From contig JBDHAD010000008.1 in assembly GCA_039588215.1 (NCBI GenBank), positions 36,559-100,558 on the forward strand: DNA of 64,000 bases. The letters run 5' to 3'. This DNA is from JBDHAC01 sp039588215 (GTDB taxonomy: Bacteria; Gemmatimonadota; Gemmatimonadetes; Palauibacterales; Palauibacteraceae). The translations under genes were made by a program, and so were the position numbers. Under the pieces are notes generated by a model. It made no database searches. It was not told the DNA's origin and was given only the letters and a program-made list of their open reading frames with translations. Shown piece after piece: positions 52,487-61,637 of this stretch (position 1 is its first letter; each line of letters begins with the position of its first letter).

Positions 52487-52996
52487 ATGAGCTCCCTGGT
52501 AGACGACCTGCTCGCGGCCTGGCGCATCCACAACGAGATCAACCTGTTCATCCTCGACTGGGTGCCCGAGGTCGGGCTCGAGGCCGTGACGCTTCTCAAG
52601 ACCGGGGCGCCTTCCAAGGGCCGCAACGTCGCCCGGATCTTCGCCCACATGCACGAGGTGCGGTGCTCGAGGCTCGAGCGTCATCGGAAGGAGGCCGCCG
52701 ATCTCCCCCGCTTCGCGGGCTCCGAGGTACCGGACCGCGAGCGCTTGATCGCCGCCGTGGCGGCGTCCGGCGAGAAGGTGGCGGAGGTTGTGCGTGTGGC
52801 CGTCGAGGCTGGGGAGCCACTCAAGGGGTGGAAGCGATCCCCTGCCGCCTGGCTCACGTACTTGATGACCCACGAGGCACACCATCGGGGACAGATCGCG
52901 CAAGCGCTCAAGCAATCGGGCGTACGTCCGCCCGACGAAGTGTCGTATGGTGTATGGGGCTACTGGGGCGGGTACGAGCTGAAGAAACCGGAGTAG
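52487..52996 (+). CDS. DinB family protein
   Basis: The 169-residue protein has DinB-type metal sites: IFAHMHEVRCSRLERH near residue 50 and MTHEAHHRGQIAQALKQSGV near 130, the H-x2-HHR form of the fold. It is unlike the DinB gene near 2 kb in sequence. The reaction is unknown. A six-codon ATG frame at 52470 ends in a TGA that overlaps this start as ATGA, which may aid translation or be chance. It follows the lipid operon by 60 bp on the same strand. Confidence 0.88.
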   Translation: MSSLVDDLLAAWRIHNEINLFILDWVPEVGLEAVTLLKTGAPSKGRNVARIFAHMHEVRCSRLERHRKEAADLPRFAGSEVPDRERLIAAVAASGEKVAEVVRVAVEAGEPLKGWKRSPAAWLTYLMTHEAHHRGQIAQALKQSGVRPPDEVSYGVWGYWGGYELKKPE

Positions 52997-53037
52997 CCGG
53001 ACGAGACCTGGCCCGGGCTGAGCCTGCCAGACGCTGG

Positions 53038-53065
53038 CCGAGCGCCGCTCGAGTCCGGCGCTCGG
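53038..53065 (+). terminator. hairpin after the second DinB gene
   Basis: CCGAGCGCCG (53038-53047) and CGGCGCTCGG (53056-53065) form a perfect 10-bp stem with an 8-nt loop, 41 bp past the stop. Further GCTCGG copies follow at 53084-53115. No T run, so termination is probable but unproven. Confidence 0.55.
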
Positions 53066-53141
53066 GGCGGCTCTAACGCGCCGCTCGGCCCGGGTCCAAA
53101 GCGTCGCTCGGCGCGGAATCAGCTACAGCGGGCGTGTTTTG

Positions 53142-53513
53142 ATGTCAGACTCCGAGAGGCCAAGCGGCCGCACACCTCCCGCCGACGATGAGGCCCTCCT
53201 CGCGGAGTGTCGGGTGGAGACCTTTCGGGCCGGCGGCCCCGGGGGACAGCACCAGAACACCACCGACTCGGGCGTGCGGCTGACCCACCTACCGACCGGC
53301 ATCTCTGTCAGCGCCCGCGACTCGCGCAGCCAGTACCGGAACCGCAGAACCGCTCTCGCGCGGCTGCGCGCCGCCCTCGAAGAGCTCGCGCGCCCCGAGA
53401 CGCCGCGGGTCCCCACCAAGGTGCCCGCGAGCCAGAAACGGCGGCGTCGGGAAGGGAAGCGTCGCCGCTCGGAGGTCAAGCGGACGCGGAAGAAGCCGGA
53501 CCCCGAGGACTAG
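53142..53513 (+). CDS. class I release-factor-like GGQ protein
   Basis: The 123-residue protein contains the peptidyl-tRNA hydrolysis motif in AGGPGGQHQNTTDSGVRLTH, then GISVSARDSRSQYRNRRTAL as in domain 3 of release factors. It ends in a strongly basic tail (QKRRRREGKRRRSEVKRTRK). The codon-recognition domain is missing, as in ArfB/YaeJ and related ribosome-rescue hydrolases. The basic tail would enter the mRNA channel of a stalled ribosome. Its motif variant QHQNTTDS differs from the QHVNKT of ArfB and is nearer the bacterial PrfH-like group, so the exact subfamily is open. Confidence 0.87.
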   Translation: MSDSERPSGRTPPADDEALLAECRVETFRAGGPGGQHQNTTDSGVRLTHLPTGISVSARDSRSQYRNRRTALARLRAALEELARPETPRVPTKVPASQKRRRREGKRRRSEVKRTRKKPDPED

Positions 53514-53658
53514 GTCCACAGGAAGCGCGGGCTTGCGGCCGGCAACGCTGGGGAGGTCCGAGTCCCGAGGCCCCATGGGCCAATGTCAGAATCGGCGCAT
53601 TCGCGGCATCTAGGTGGTAGGCACGGTGAGGGACACGGGGCTGCCAGGAGAGACTCGT

Positions 53659-54807
53659 ATGGACCCCGAAGTCGAACGGCTGCACGAACAGGCTCCGCTG
53701 ACGGACGTTCACGCGCACCCGTCGCTGAAGGCTTTCCTCTTCCGGCGCAATCTCTGGCGCCACTACAAGTCGGGCGCGGCGTTCAACCCCTTCTCCTCCC
53801 GCTCGGACTTCCGGATGCTCCGGAAGGGACGTGTGGGCGTCCTGTGGGCCGGTCACTACCTGCCGGAGCGACAGCTGTTCAAGGACTGCTTCCTCCTGAG
53901 GCTGGCGGCATTCCTCCTCACTCCGGCGTATTGGAAGCTGACGAGGGGCCCGGTGTTCGATCGTCTGCTCCAGATGATGGACGCCCTCGAGCGGGAAATT
54001 CATCGAGATCCGACTCAGATCGAGCTCGCGCGATCCGTGCACGACATCGATCGAATCCGCCGCGAGGGAAAGATTGCGGTCGTCCACACCGTGGAAGGCG
54101 CCCATGTGCTCGAGGGAGAGCCGGATCGTCTTCGGGCTCTGGCGAAGCGTGGTGTCGCCATGCTCACGCTCAACCACTTCTACCGAAACGGCGTGGGCTC
54201 ACAGGTCGACGCCATGCCCAAGGACATGTGCATCCGGAAGCTGTGCTCGTTCGAGTTCCGCGTGGACGAGCCCCCGCACCTCACGGACTTCGGACGGGAG
54301 GTCCTGCGGGTGCTGTCGCAGGTTCGGATCATCCCAGACGTGACGCACTGCACCCCCGATGCTCGCGCGGAGATCCTCGCCGAGATCGATCGGCGGCAGC
54401 CGATCGTAGCGAGCCATGTGGGGGTGAAGGCGCTGAACCCGGACCCGTACAACCTGGGGGAGGACGAGATCCGCGAGATCGCGGCTTCGGGAGGGGTGGT
54501 CGGGGTCATCCTGATGCCCTACTGGCTCGCTCGAGACGGGGCGCGTAGGGACGTCGGCGTGGAACGGAGTGGGGTGGACCAGGTCGTCGACACCATGGAG
54601 CACATAGAGCGTATCACGGGGAGCTGGGATCACGTCGTGATCGGCACCGATTTCGACGGGTTCACGGAGCCGCCCGAAGATCTGAAGGACGCGTCACGCC
54701 TGGGTCTCATCACGCGTACGCTCCTCGACCGCGGCGTCCCCGAGGACGACATCAAGAAGGTCCTGGGGGGGAACGCCCGCCGGGTTCTCGAGACAGGCTG
54801 GGTGTAG
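53659..54807 (+). CDS. membrane dipeptidase family protein (peptidase M19)
   Basis: The 382-residue enzyme starts at ATG after AGGAGAG. Zinc-site motifs of renal-dipeptidase-like proteins are in order: LTDVHAHPSLKAF, VVHTVEGAHVLEGEPDRLRA, RIIPDVTHCTPDARAEIL, IVASHVGVKALNPDPYNLGE and VVIGTDFDGFTEPPEDL. M19 enzymes cleave dipeptides, some with D-residues. No signal peptide is seen, so it is probably cytosolic. An insert at about 40-110 replaces the usual loop after the first motif. The metallophosphoesterase starts 2 bp later. Confidence 0.9.
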   Translation: MDPEVERLHEQAPLTDVHAHPSLKAFLFRRNLWRHYKSGAAFNPFSSRSDFRMLRKGRVGVLWAGHYLPERQLFKDCFLLRLAAFLLTPAYWKLTRGPVFDRLLQMMDALEREIHRDPTQIELARSVHDIDRIRREGKIAVVHTVEGAHVLEGEPDRLRALAKRGVAMLTLNHFYRNGVGSQVDAMPKDMCIRKLCSFEFRVDEPPHLTDFGREVLRVLSQVRIIPDVTHCTPDARAEILAEIDRRQPIVASHVGVKALNPDPYNLGEDEIREIAASGGVVGVILMPYWLARDGARRDVGVERSGVDQVVDTMEHIERITGSWDHVVIGTDFDGFTEPPEDLKDASRLGLITRTLLDRGVPEDDIKKVLGGNARRVLETGWV

Positions 54808-54809
54808 CC

Positions 54810-55829
54810 ATGGCAAGCATCGAGAAGGATCTGTCCCGCGCACTACTGGGCGCCGACACGCTCCCCCTGACTTTGGACGTCTCGACGCCTCACCGCGTCA
54901 TTATCCTCTCCGACCTGCACAAAGGGGCACGCGACGGAGCCGACGAGTTCCAACGGTGTGAGCCCGCCTATCGCGCGGCTCTCCAGGAGTACCTGCGCCG
55001 GTCGTTCACGCTCATCCTCCTCGGCGACGTCGAGGAGCTCTGGGAACAGAGCTTCAAGCCGGTGAGATCGGCGTACGCGACCATCCTGACCCTCGAGGGC
55101 AGCTTCCCGGCCGGCCGGTACCACCGCGTATGGGGGAATCACGACGACGACTGGTCCAGCCCCGGCACGGTTCGGAAGAAGCTGGCGGAGCTCATGCCCA
55201 TCGACCGGGTCTATGAGGGGATTCGCTTCGAGGTGTTCGATGGCCTGCAGCAGCTGGGCAGGCTGCTTCTGGTGCATGGGCACCAAGGGACGCTGTTCTC
55301 GCACAAGCTGCGCGGGATCTCGCGCTTCTTCCTGCGCGTGTTTTATCGACCGATCCAGCGCTGGTTCGGGATCGGGAAGCAGACGCCCGCCACGGAAGTT
55401 TGTCTGCGGGCGAAGCACGACCGCCAGATGTACGAGTGGGCCGCGAAACAGCCCGAGCTGGTGCTGATCGCAGGGCACACGCACCGGCCGGTGTGGAGTT
55501 CGCGCACGCACCTGCAGAAGCTCGAGGCGCAGCTGGAGGAGCTCCTGAAGACGCCCGAGCCCTGGCCGCCGGAGATCGTGCGCCGGATCGAGGAGCTGAA
55601 GGAGGAGATTCGGGAGCGGGCGGAGAAGTACCCGCCCTGCGGCGACACGATCAAGCCGCTGCCGTGCTACTTCAACACGGGCTGCTGCAAGTTCGAGGAC
55701 GGAGACATCACCGGCATCGAGCTCGAGGACGGAGCGATCCGGCTCATCAAGTGGTCGAGTGACGAGCCGGAGCGTGGCAGCCAGGTCCTGGAGGAGGGTC
55801 GCCTAAAGGACGTGTTCGCGGCGGTTTGA
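54810..55829 (+). CDS. metallophosphoesterase
   Basis: The 339-residue protein carries the calcineurin-like motifs in order: IILSDLHKGARDG, LILLGDVEELWEQ, RVWGNHDDDWSS, LLLVHGHQGTLFSH and LIAGHTHRPVWSS. These are the two-metal ligands. The layout with LGDVEELWE resembles LpxH/UDP-diacylglucosamine hydrolase-like and ser/thr-like phosphoesterases, but the C-terminal CGDTIKPLPCYFNTGCCKFE Cys-rich part differs. Substrate unknown. It directly follows the M19 dipeptidase, so the two are probably in one operon. Confidence 0.9.
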   Translation: MASIEKDLSRALLGADTLPLTLDVSTPHRVIILSDLHKGARDGADEFQRCEPAYRAALQEYLRRSFTLILLGDVEELWEQSFKPVRSAYATILTLEGSFPAGRYHRVWGNHDDDWSSPGTVRKKLAELMPIDRVYEGIRFEVFDGLQQLGRLLLVHGHQGTLFSHKLRGISRFFLRVFYRPIQRWFGIGKQTPATEVCLRAKHDRQMYEWAAKQPELVLIAGHTHRPVWSSRTHLQKLEAQLEELLKTPEPWPPEIVRRIEELKEEIRERAEKYPPCGDTIKPLPCYFNTGCCKFEDGDITGIELEDGAIRLIKWSSDEPERGSQVLEEGRLKDVFAAV

Positions 55830-55902
55830 CTAGGCCCTCGGCGACGATGCTGTCGGGCATCACACGGCGTTCGCCCGGGACGCGACTGGGGAGAGCTGGG
55901 CG

Positions 55903-56412
55903 TTAGTCGAGCGTCGCCAGCCACTCTTCGACCGCGGGCGGTGTGTGTCCGTTCCGCGCACGCTCGTCGGCCCACCGGATCACCGCAGGGTCCTTGGCGG
56001 CGGGGGTGCACAGAAAGCGGGGCTCCGGCGTGATCCAGACCCGGCCGAGGTCGAGCCGGTCCGCGTCCCAACATGTCTGGATGGTCACGTCAGCCTCGGT
56101 GAGACCGTCCGTGTGGTACTCGCAGGCGTAGTGAAGCTGTTCGAACTGGTCGTCGCGGAGATCCAAGCATGTGCCGCGCAGTGAGCGCGCGACCTCGGCC
56201 CCGCGTAGACCATGGCCCGGGTCGAAACCGTCGTTGGTCCGACGGCAGTCGTGAAACAGGGCGAAGTAGTGAACGACTTCCGCGTCGGCCCCTGTCTTTT
56301 CAGCCAGTCGGGTTCCGTTCTCCAGCACACGCCCCCAGTGCGGGAGACCGTGGGTCCCGTCCCACCGCAGCAAGTAGCCACCTAGGATCGCTTTCATCAG
56401 ATCGGCATTCAT
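55903..56412 (-). CDS. HD-domain phosphohydrolase-like protein
   Basis: The 169-residue protein has the HD pattern: HGLPHWGRVLENG (His25), VVHYFALFHDCRRTND (His54-Asp55), EYHTDGL and the closing Asp in IQTCWDADRLDLGRV, followed by RFLCT. These would bind one or two metals for phosphoester hydrolysis. The substrate is unknown. Its ATG overlaps the stop of the upstream glycosyltransferase (ATGA at 56409-56412), so it is part of the glycan operon. Confidence 0.87.
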   Translation of the reverse strand: MNADLMKAILGGYLLRWDGTHGLPHWGRVLENGTRLAEKTGADAEVVHYFALFHDCRRTNDGFDPGHGLRGAEVARSLRGTCLDLRDDQFEQLHYACEYHTDGLTEADVTIQTCWDADRLDLGRVWITPEPRFLCTPAAKDPAVIRWADERARNGHTPPAVEEWLATLD

Positions 56413-57320
56413 GGCGGGCCAGAGCTTCGGCTCCGTCGCCCTTCGTAGAAGAACCCCAGCGCGTTGGCGACCTGCGAGACCACGAGTAACGCGGAGAGCC
56501 CGGGGGCGCGCGCCCGCGCTCCCTGTGTCAGGGGATACTTGAGCAGACCCGTGTAGAATCGGAGCGGCTCCGGTCTCATCTGGGTGTCGCCTCGTTCGGC
56601 GCGGCGTCGATGGTATCCGTAGGCCCCCCGCCCATACCCGAAGTGCTGGCCCCAGAAGCTACGCAAGTCCAGTTCGTGCGAGTGCCGAACCTTGGCCTGC
56701 GGTAGGTGCCGCATTTCGTGTCGGGCCGCCAGCCAGCGCTCGCAAAAATCGCGATCCTCGGCGGCCGCGAGCGGAAAGGACGCGCTGAACCCGCCCAGGT
56801 CGCGAAACATATCGAGGGGCATGGCCATGTTGTTCGACGTGAGAAAGCGGGCCCTGCCCCCGGGTTGGTTGTAATACTCGTACAGGTACGAGATGAGCTC
56901 CTGGCTCGCTTCCGAAAACAGGTTACGCGGAAGCGCATTGACCGTAGAGCCCCCGAGCATCGCGCGCGGCGTAAACAAGACACCCGCACCGAAGGCTCGT
57001 AGCCAGCCCGGCTCGGGCTCGCAGTCATCATCGGTGAAGGCCAGGTACGCGTGACGCGCGCGAGCCGCTCCGGCATTCCGCGCCGCGGCCGGACCAGCTC
57101 CACTCTGCACCAGCAGATCGATGTCCATCCTGGCTCGGAAGCGCTCGACGATCGGGTGCGGCGACTCGGGACTCCCATCATCGACGATCACGACCTGCAT
57201 GCGCGCCCGATCGTAGTCGAGCCGAGCGAGGGCCTCGAGACAGGCCGCCAGCCTCCGCGGGCGGGCTCGCGTCGGCACGACGATCGTGAATCCGGGCAGT
57301 GTCGGCTCGGGCGGGGTCAT
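56409..57320 (-). CDS. glycosyltransferase family 2 protein
   Basis: The 303-residue protein is a GT-A enzyme: FTIVVPTRARPRRLAACLEA, VVIVDDGSPESPHPIVERF, GPAAARNAGAARARHAYLAF and the metal-binding TDDDCEPEPGWL. A late EDRDFCERWLAA block holds the catalytic-base ED. A hydrophobic stretch near the C-terminus (LSALLVVSQVANALGFF) may tether it to the membrane. It would add a sugar to a lipid-linked glycan. The next gene starts within its stop codon. Confidence 0.9.
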   Translation of the reverse strand: MTPPEPTLPGFTIVVPTRARPRRLAACLEALARLDYDRARMQVVIVDDGSPESPHPIVERFRARMDIDLLVQSGAGPAAARNAGAARARHAYLAFTDDDCEPEPGWLRAFGAGVLFTPRAMLGGSTVNALPRNLFSEASQELISYLYEYYNQPGGRARFLTSNNMAMPLDMFRDLGGFSASFPLAAAEDRDFCERWLAARHEMRHLPQAKVRHSHELDLRSFWGQHFGYGRGAYGYHRRRAERGDTQMRPEPLRFYTGLLKYPLTQGARARAPGLSALLVVSQVANALGFFYEGRRSRSSGPP

Positions 57321-57394
57321 TTAGAACAGCGTCGGCGCGGGCGAGGTCGTCTCGAGCACGGGCGCGGGCGGCCCATCGATCGGCGACACGGGAT

Positions 57395-58486
57395 TCAACT
57401 CCGGGCGCGCGGGAAGTGCCCACCGTTGGCCGGGCGGACGGTGACGGTCGATCGGGTCGCCGAAGACTCGATGGCGGCTTCGATGCACTCCAGCGCCCGA
57501 AGCCCGTCCTCGAGCGTGGGGAGCTGATCCGCGCCGCCGTGCGCTCCCCGCGCTCCCCCGGCGCGCGCCGCGCGCACGAAGGCGGACAGCGCGACGTGAT
57601 AGGATCGCTCGCCGGGCTCGCGGAAGATCCGACGAGCCGTGCCCGCCAGCCCGCGTACCACATCGCGAAGCACCGGGGCGCGACCATACTCGAACCTGGT
57701 AGGATGGAATTCCACCTCCCCCTTCAAGCGATCCAGCGCCAGGCTCCCCTCCTCCCCAAACACCTCGAACCGATCCGATTCCGATCCGCCGAACGCGAAC
57801 AGACTCTGCGCGAAGGACCCGTCCGAGAGACCGACGGTCACCAGGGCGGTGTCGTCCTCCGACTGCCGTGACGAGATCGAGGCGGTCACCTCGGTCGCAT
57901 CCTCGCCCGTGATGAACCTCAGGAGGTCGATGTGGTGGCCGCCGAGATCCAGCAGCGCTCCCCCGCCCTGCGCCCGCACGCGGCGCCAATCGTCCGGATC
58001 GAGGGTGGGCACCGAGAAGACCGTTCGGATCGCTACCCTCACCCCTATCTCGCCGGCGGCGAGTCGCCGTGCGAGCTCCGTCACTCCGGGATGAAACCGG
58101 TAGTTGAATCCGAGCATCGCGACCCGTGAGGAGCCCCGCGAGGCTTCGACGATCTTGTGGGCGTCCTCCGAGCGGACCGCGATCGGCTTCTCCAGATAAA
58201 GGTGCGCGCCCAGCTCGAAGGCGCGGAGCGCAGGGGCCACGTGGTGGTCCGGTGGCGTACAGACGACCAACGCGTCCGGAGCCTCAGCGCCCGCGAGCTC
58301 GTCGATCGATGCGAACGCCTCGACACCGGGCCAGCGCGCACGCGCGAGGTCGCGTCGCTGGAGTCGGGGATCGACCACTCCGGAGATCGACACACCCGAG
58401 AGAGCGGACAACACCGGGAGGTGGATGCTCTCCGCGATCTGCCCGACGCCGACTACCACGACCCGAAGGTCTTCGTCAGCTCTCAT
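57395..58486 (-). CDS. Gfo/Idh/MocA family oxidoreductase
   Basis: The 363-residue enzyme starts MRADEDLRVVVVGVGQIAES with GGAG upstream. The N-terminal Rossmann domain binds NAD(P) (VVVGVGQIAESIHLPVLSAL), and GAHLYLEKPIAVRSEDA has the family EKP motif. GGGALLDLGGHHIDLLRFIT carries the conserved His of the active site in the C-terminal domain. Enzymes of this family oxidise or reduce sugars and inositols. In this cluster it probably makes a modified nucleotide sugar. A frame extension upstream of the start reads as non-protein. Confidence 0.9.
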   Translation of the reverse strand: MRADEDLRVVVVGVGQIAESIHLPVLSALSGVSISGVVDPRLQRRDLARARWPGVEAFASIDELAGAEAPDALVVCTPPDHHVAPALRAFELGAHLYLEKPIAVRSEDAHKIVEASRGSSRVAMLGFNYRFHPGVTELARRLAAGEIGVRVAIRTVFSVPTLDPDDWRRVRAQGGGALLDLGGHHIDLLRFITGEDATEVTASISSRQSEDDTALVTVGLSDGSFAQSLFAFGGSESDRFEVFGEEGSLALDRLKGEVEFHPTRFEYGRAPVLRDVVRGLAGTARRIFREPGERSYHVALSAFVRAARAGGARGAHGGADQLPTLEDGLRALECIEAAIESSATRSTVTVRPANGGHFPRARS

Positions 58487-58520
58487 CGCATCTCCGCGAG
58501 CCGAAGGTCTTCGTCCCCGT

Positions 58521-59396
58521 TCAAATCGACCAATGCGGGAAGCTCTGACCGGTAAACGCCCGAAGCTTAGCGATATCATCCCGTACGCGCTCGATGAACC
58601 AGTCTCGGGTCGATTCGCTTGGGACCGGCCGCGGTATCGTGCGCGAAAAGGGGAGGAACAGCAGGAATTTGAGCTGCCAGCGCCACGGCTGCGGGAGTGC
58701 TTCCAGTCGCCTCTCCAACCCACGCTCCGCGAGCCACGACCCCACCCGTGTCTTGCGACGCTTGAGTGACGACCGGTGGCGCTCGACGCGGAATCCGGCC
58801 GATTGGAATCGGGGATCCACGCTCAGGAACTCGAAGATTCCACGCAGGGTCTCCTGCCTTCGGTGACGCAGCTCCTCGGTCTCCACGACGAGGACCTGGC
58901 GCGCGGGGAAGAAGTCCAGAAAGGCCTCGAGCTGTCTCCAGTACTGGCTCCGCTCGACATACGACCAGTGACGGATCGCCTCGTCGAACGGTCGGTTCTC
59001 CCGGCCGTCGCTGTAGTTGTGGATCCAGTGCGAGATCGCGCGCTCGACCGGGTCGCGAACCAGGTAGATGAGCTTCGCGTCGGGCACCAGCGCATGCATC
59101 CGCCCGGGCACACCCGGGAATCTCTGGCACGCCGTGTAGTTGGGAGAGACCTCGCCGCGCACCTCGGCGTCCCGGAACTGGGACGCATACCATTCAACGC
59201 CGCGCCCCCAGTTTCTCTCCTCGATGAAGAAATTGAGCTCCTTCTCGGCCGACATGACGATCTGCGGGTGCTGGCGGAGGTAGAAGTGGAGGCTCGACGT
59301 ACCGCACTTCATGCCCCCGATGACGATGAGGTTCGGGAGACACCGGCGGTCTCCCTCCCCTCTCCCTGCGGGCTCGATCGCCGTCCCGGAGGTCAT
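58521..59396 (-). CDS. sulfotransferase family protein
   Basis: The 291-residue protein has PAPS-binding motifs: IVIGGMKCGTSSLHFYLRQH (5'-phosphosulfate loop) and YLVRDPVERAISHWIHNYSD (3'-phosphate site), followed by a domain typical of heparan-sulfate-like sulfotransferases. The ATG start was chosen over an earlier TTG that would overlap the upstream gene. It probably adds sulfate to a sugar of the surface glycan. PAPS synthesis genes are not in this window. It is the first of two sulfotransferases in this 8-kb cluster. Confidence 0.9.
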   Translation of the reverse strand: MTSGTAIEPAGRGEGDRRCLPNLIVIGGMKCGTSSLHFYLRQHPQIVMSAEKELNFFIEERNWGRGVEWYASQFRDAEVRGEVSPNYTACQRFPGVPGRMHALVPDAKLIYLVRDPVERAISHWIHNYSDGRENRPFDEAIRHWSYVERSQYWRQLEAFLDFFPARQVLVVETEELRHRRQETLRGIFEFLSVDPRFQSAGFRVERHRSSLKRRKTRVGSWLAERGLERRLEALPQPWRWQLKFLLFLPFSRTIPRPVPSESTRDWFIERVRDDIAKLRAFTGQSFPHWSI

Positions 59397-59409
59397 GCCG
59401 TCGCGGCGC

Positions 59410-60612
59410 TCATGGGGCCGCAAGCCGTTCGTAGATCGTGATCATCCGGTCGAGCCACAGGTCCTCCGCATACCGCTCCCCGGTGGTGCGGTGGCCCTCG
59501 CGGGCGAGACTCGCGGCGTGCTCCCGATCTCGGAGGACCCGGAGCAGCGCGTCGGCCAGCGCATCGACGTCACCCGGTGGAACGATCAATCCGGTCCGCT
59601 CGTGCTCGACGACCTCTGACAGCCCACCCGTGTCGCTGGCCACCACCGGGGTACCCCTCATCAACGCCTCGGCGGCGACCATACCGAAGGGCTCTTCCCA
59701 CAGGGACGGCACCGCCTGCACCGCCACGTCGCGGAGCCGCCTCTCGACCTCGGCCCGCGGGAGCCAGCCGGTGAGCTCTGTTCTCTCTTCAAGACCCAGG
59801 GCCGCGACCCGTGCCTCGATCGCGGCGCGCGCCTCGCCGTCACCCACGAGGACGAGCTTCGCCCGGGATTCCTCTCGTGCGACGCGCGCGAACGCCTCGA
59901 CCAGCGTGCCAACCCCTTTCTCGGGCGCCCAGCGCCCGGCGAACCCGATGGTGAACCGGTCGGGATCGCCGGGTTCGAGCGCCCTCGGACCCGGTGGGGC
60001 CGCAACCACACGTGGCACGGCGTTCGGGACGACGACCACGGGACCGAGGCCGGCGTCCTCGAGCCGGGCCCGCACCCGGCGGCTCGGGGCGACGAACAGG
60101 TCGAACGCATCCCGACCGCGCTCCCACAGCGAGCGCTGGATCATCAGCGGAACCCAGGCCCGCCGCGAGAGGCACCCGTTGCGCAGGCAGGGCCACCCCC
60201 ACGACACCTCACACGACGAGCCGTCGGGTAGCCGCTTCGTCCCCAACGGGCAGACCGGCCGATACCAGTGGACGTGGTACAACGCCGGCGTGGTCCGCAG
60301 GACGGGCAGGATGGCCGGGGAGAGCTGAGTGAGGAAAATCCCGACGTGCACGACATCAGGGCGGAAATCCGCCATCGCACGCGCCAACTCGGTGCGGGCG
60401 GACGGGTTGTAGGCCTGGAGCGGCGTCCGCAACGAGGTCAGTGTGCCGCGGCACTCGTAGTCGGCCTCGGAACGCACGCCGGCGGGGAGAGCTCGGCTCG
60501 CGAACAGGCGAGCTTCATGGCCCCGCTCCCGGAGCCCGCGCCGGAGCGCATCCAGCAGGATCTCGGCGCCCCCGGTGAGAGACGCGTAGTCGTTCACGAT
60601 CAGTATCCGCAT
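59410..60612 (-). CDS. glycosyltransferase family 4 protein
   Basis: The 400-residue GT-B protein starts MRILIVNDYASLTGGAEILL, with the GGAE motif of the acceptor domain. The donor domain includes IGFAGRWAPEKGVGTLVEAF, KLVLVGDGEARAAIEARVAA, and PSLWEEPFGMVAAEALMRGT then PVVASDTGGLSEVVEHERTG, the E-x7-E motif region. A Cys-containing insert (CPLGTKRLPDGSSCEVSWGW) lies mid-protein. It has a short intergenic gap to the epimerase upstream. Its stop lies 13 bp before the sulfotransferase ATG. Confidence 0.92.
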   Translation of the reverse strand: MRILIVNDYASLTGGAEILLDALRRGLRERGHEARLFASRALPAGVRSEADYECRGTLTSLRTPLQAYNPSARTELARAMADFRPDVVHVGIFLTQLSPAILPVLRTTPALYHVHWYRPVCPLGTKRLPDGSSCEVSWGWPCLRNGCLSRRAWVPLMIQRSLWERGRDAFDLFVAPSRRVRARLEDAGLGPVVVVPNAVPRVVAAPPGPRALEPGDPDRFTIGFAGRWAPEKGVGTLVEAFARVAREESRAKLVLVGDGEARAAIEARVAALGLEERTELTGWLPRAEVERRLRDVAVQAVPSLWEEPFGMVAAEALMRGTPVVASDTGGLSEVVEHERTGLIVPPGDVDALADALLRVLRDREHAASLAREGHRTTGERYAEDLWLDRMITIYERLAAP

Positions 60613-60668
60613 CCGCTACGCACCCCGTGCTCGTGGCCGGGGCAGGCCCGGGGCACCTCCGGAGGGCC

Positions 60669-61637
60669 TCACAGGAGCCCCTCCTCTCTGAACCAGTCGA
60701 CGCTCCGGTGAATCGCGTCGTCCAGTGAGGAGGTCGGGTCGTACCCGAGCTCGCTGCGCGCCTTCCGATGGTCGATCTCGTAGCCGACGAGAAAGATCTC
60801 GTATGGTGACAGGCGCGCGGGTCGCCCGAGGGCGCGGTCTCGCCAGGCCCACACCTTCCGAGCCCCCAGGTAGGGCGCGCGCGGCAGCCGGACGGGCGAC
60901 AGCGACACGCCCAAGTGCCGAGCGATCGATTCGAGAAATGCCCGCAGTGGAATCGAATCCCGTCCGCTGAACAGGTACGTCTCGCCGTCCACGCCAGGCA
61001 CCTGACCCCCCAGGAGCAGCGCCTTCACCGCATCGTCGACGGGACACGGATGGATCAGGTTGCGGCCGCCTCCGATCGTTCGGAAGCGGCCTGTCCCGAC
61101 AGCTCGGAAGAGCCCGAGCCAACCGCGACCTCCTGGCCCGATCACGCTGGGCAGTCTGAGAACCACCAGCCGCAAACCGTTGCGCTCGACGCAGCGCGCG
61201 AGGCAGGCTTCCGCCTCGACCTTCGTCCTTCGGTAGTGTGTGTTCGGGGCCAACGGCGTTCGCTCGTCGAGGACACCCTCCGTCGCCCCATGGACGCCAC
61301 GACTGCTGGCGAACACGAACCGAGCGCCGGCGCGCGCCGCGAGCCTAGCCAGCCGTTCCGTCCCTTCGACATCGGTCTCGCGGCGACCGGAATGGCCCAC
61401 ACCGCCAGCCGCGCGAGCAGCCGCCAGGTGGAAGACGATCTCGCAATCGGCCACTGCCGGCTCCAAGGAACCCGGGTCCTCGAGATCTCCCCGCGCGAGC
61501 TCCACGTCGAGCCGCCTGAGAAACCGGGTGTCGGTCGCGGGACGGACCAGGGCTCGAACGAGGAACCCCTCCCGAACCAGCCGTTCGGTCAGATGACCTC
61601 CGATGAAACCCGTGGCGCCGGTGACCAGCACCTTCAT
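60669..61637 (-). CDS. NAD-dependent epimerase/dehydratase (SDR)
   Basis: The 322-residue protein has the extended-SDR signature: VTGATGFIGGHLTERLVREG (NAD), CEIVFHLAAARAAGGVG, VFASSRGVHGATEGV, and NTHYRRTKVEAEACL with the YxxxK catalytic pair (here YRRTK). VVLRLPSVIGPGGRG is a usual substrate-region motif. The enzyme likely forms or reduces a sugar nucleotide in the glycan pathway. Its ATG overlaps the stop of the upstream phosphatase-superfamily gene as ATGA. Confidence 0.92.
   Translation of the reverse strand: MKVLVTGATGFIGGHLTERLVREGFLVRALVRPATDTRFLRRLDVELARGDLEDPGSLEPAVADCEIVFHLAAARAAGGVGHSGRRETDVEGTERLARLAARAGARFVFASSRGVHGATEGVLDERTPLAPNTHYRRTKVEAEACLARCVERNGLRLVVLRLPSVIGPGGRGWLGLFRAVGTGRFRTIGGGRNLIHPCPVDDAVKALLLGGQVPGVDGETYLFSGRDSIPLRAFLESIARHLGVSLSPVRLPRAPYLGARKVWAWRDRALGRPARLSPYEIFLVGYEIDHRKARSELGYDPTSSLDDAIHRSVDWFREEGLL

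Noticed and set aside
53066..53138. Repeated GCTCGG segments after the second DinB gene as a possible regulatory array
   Set aside because: The copies are short and irregular, and fit GC-rich terminator DNA better than an ordered array.
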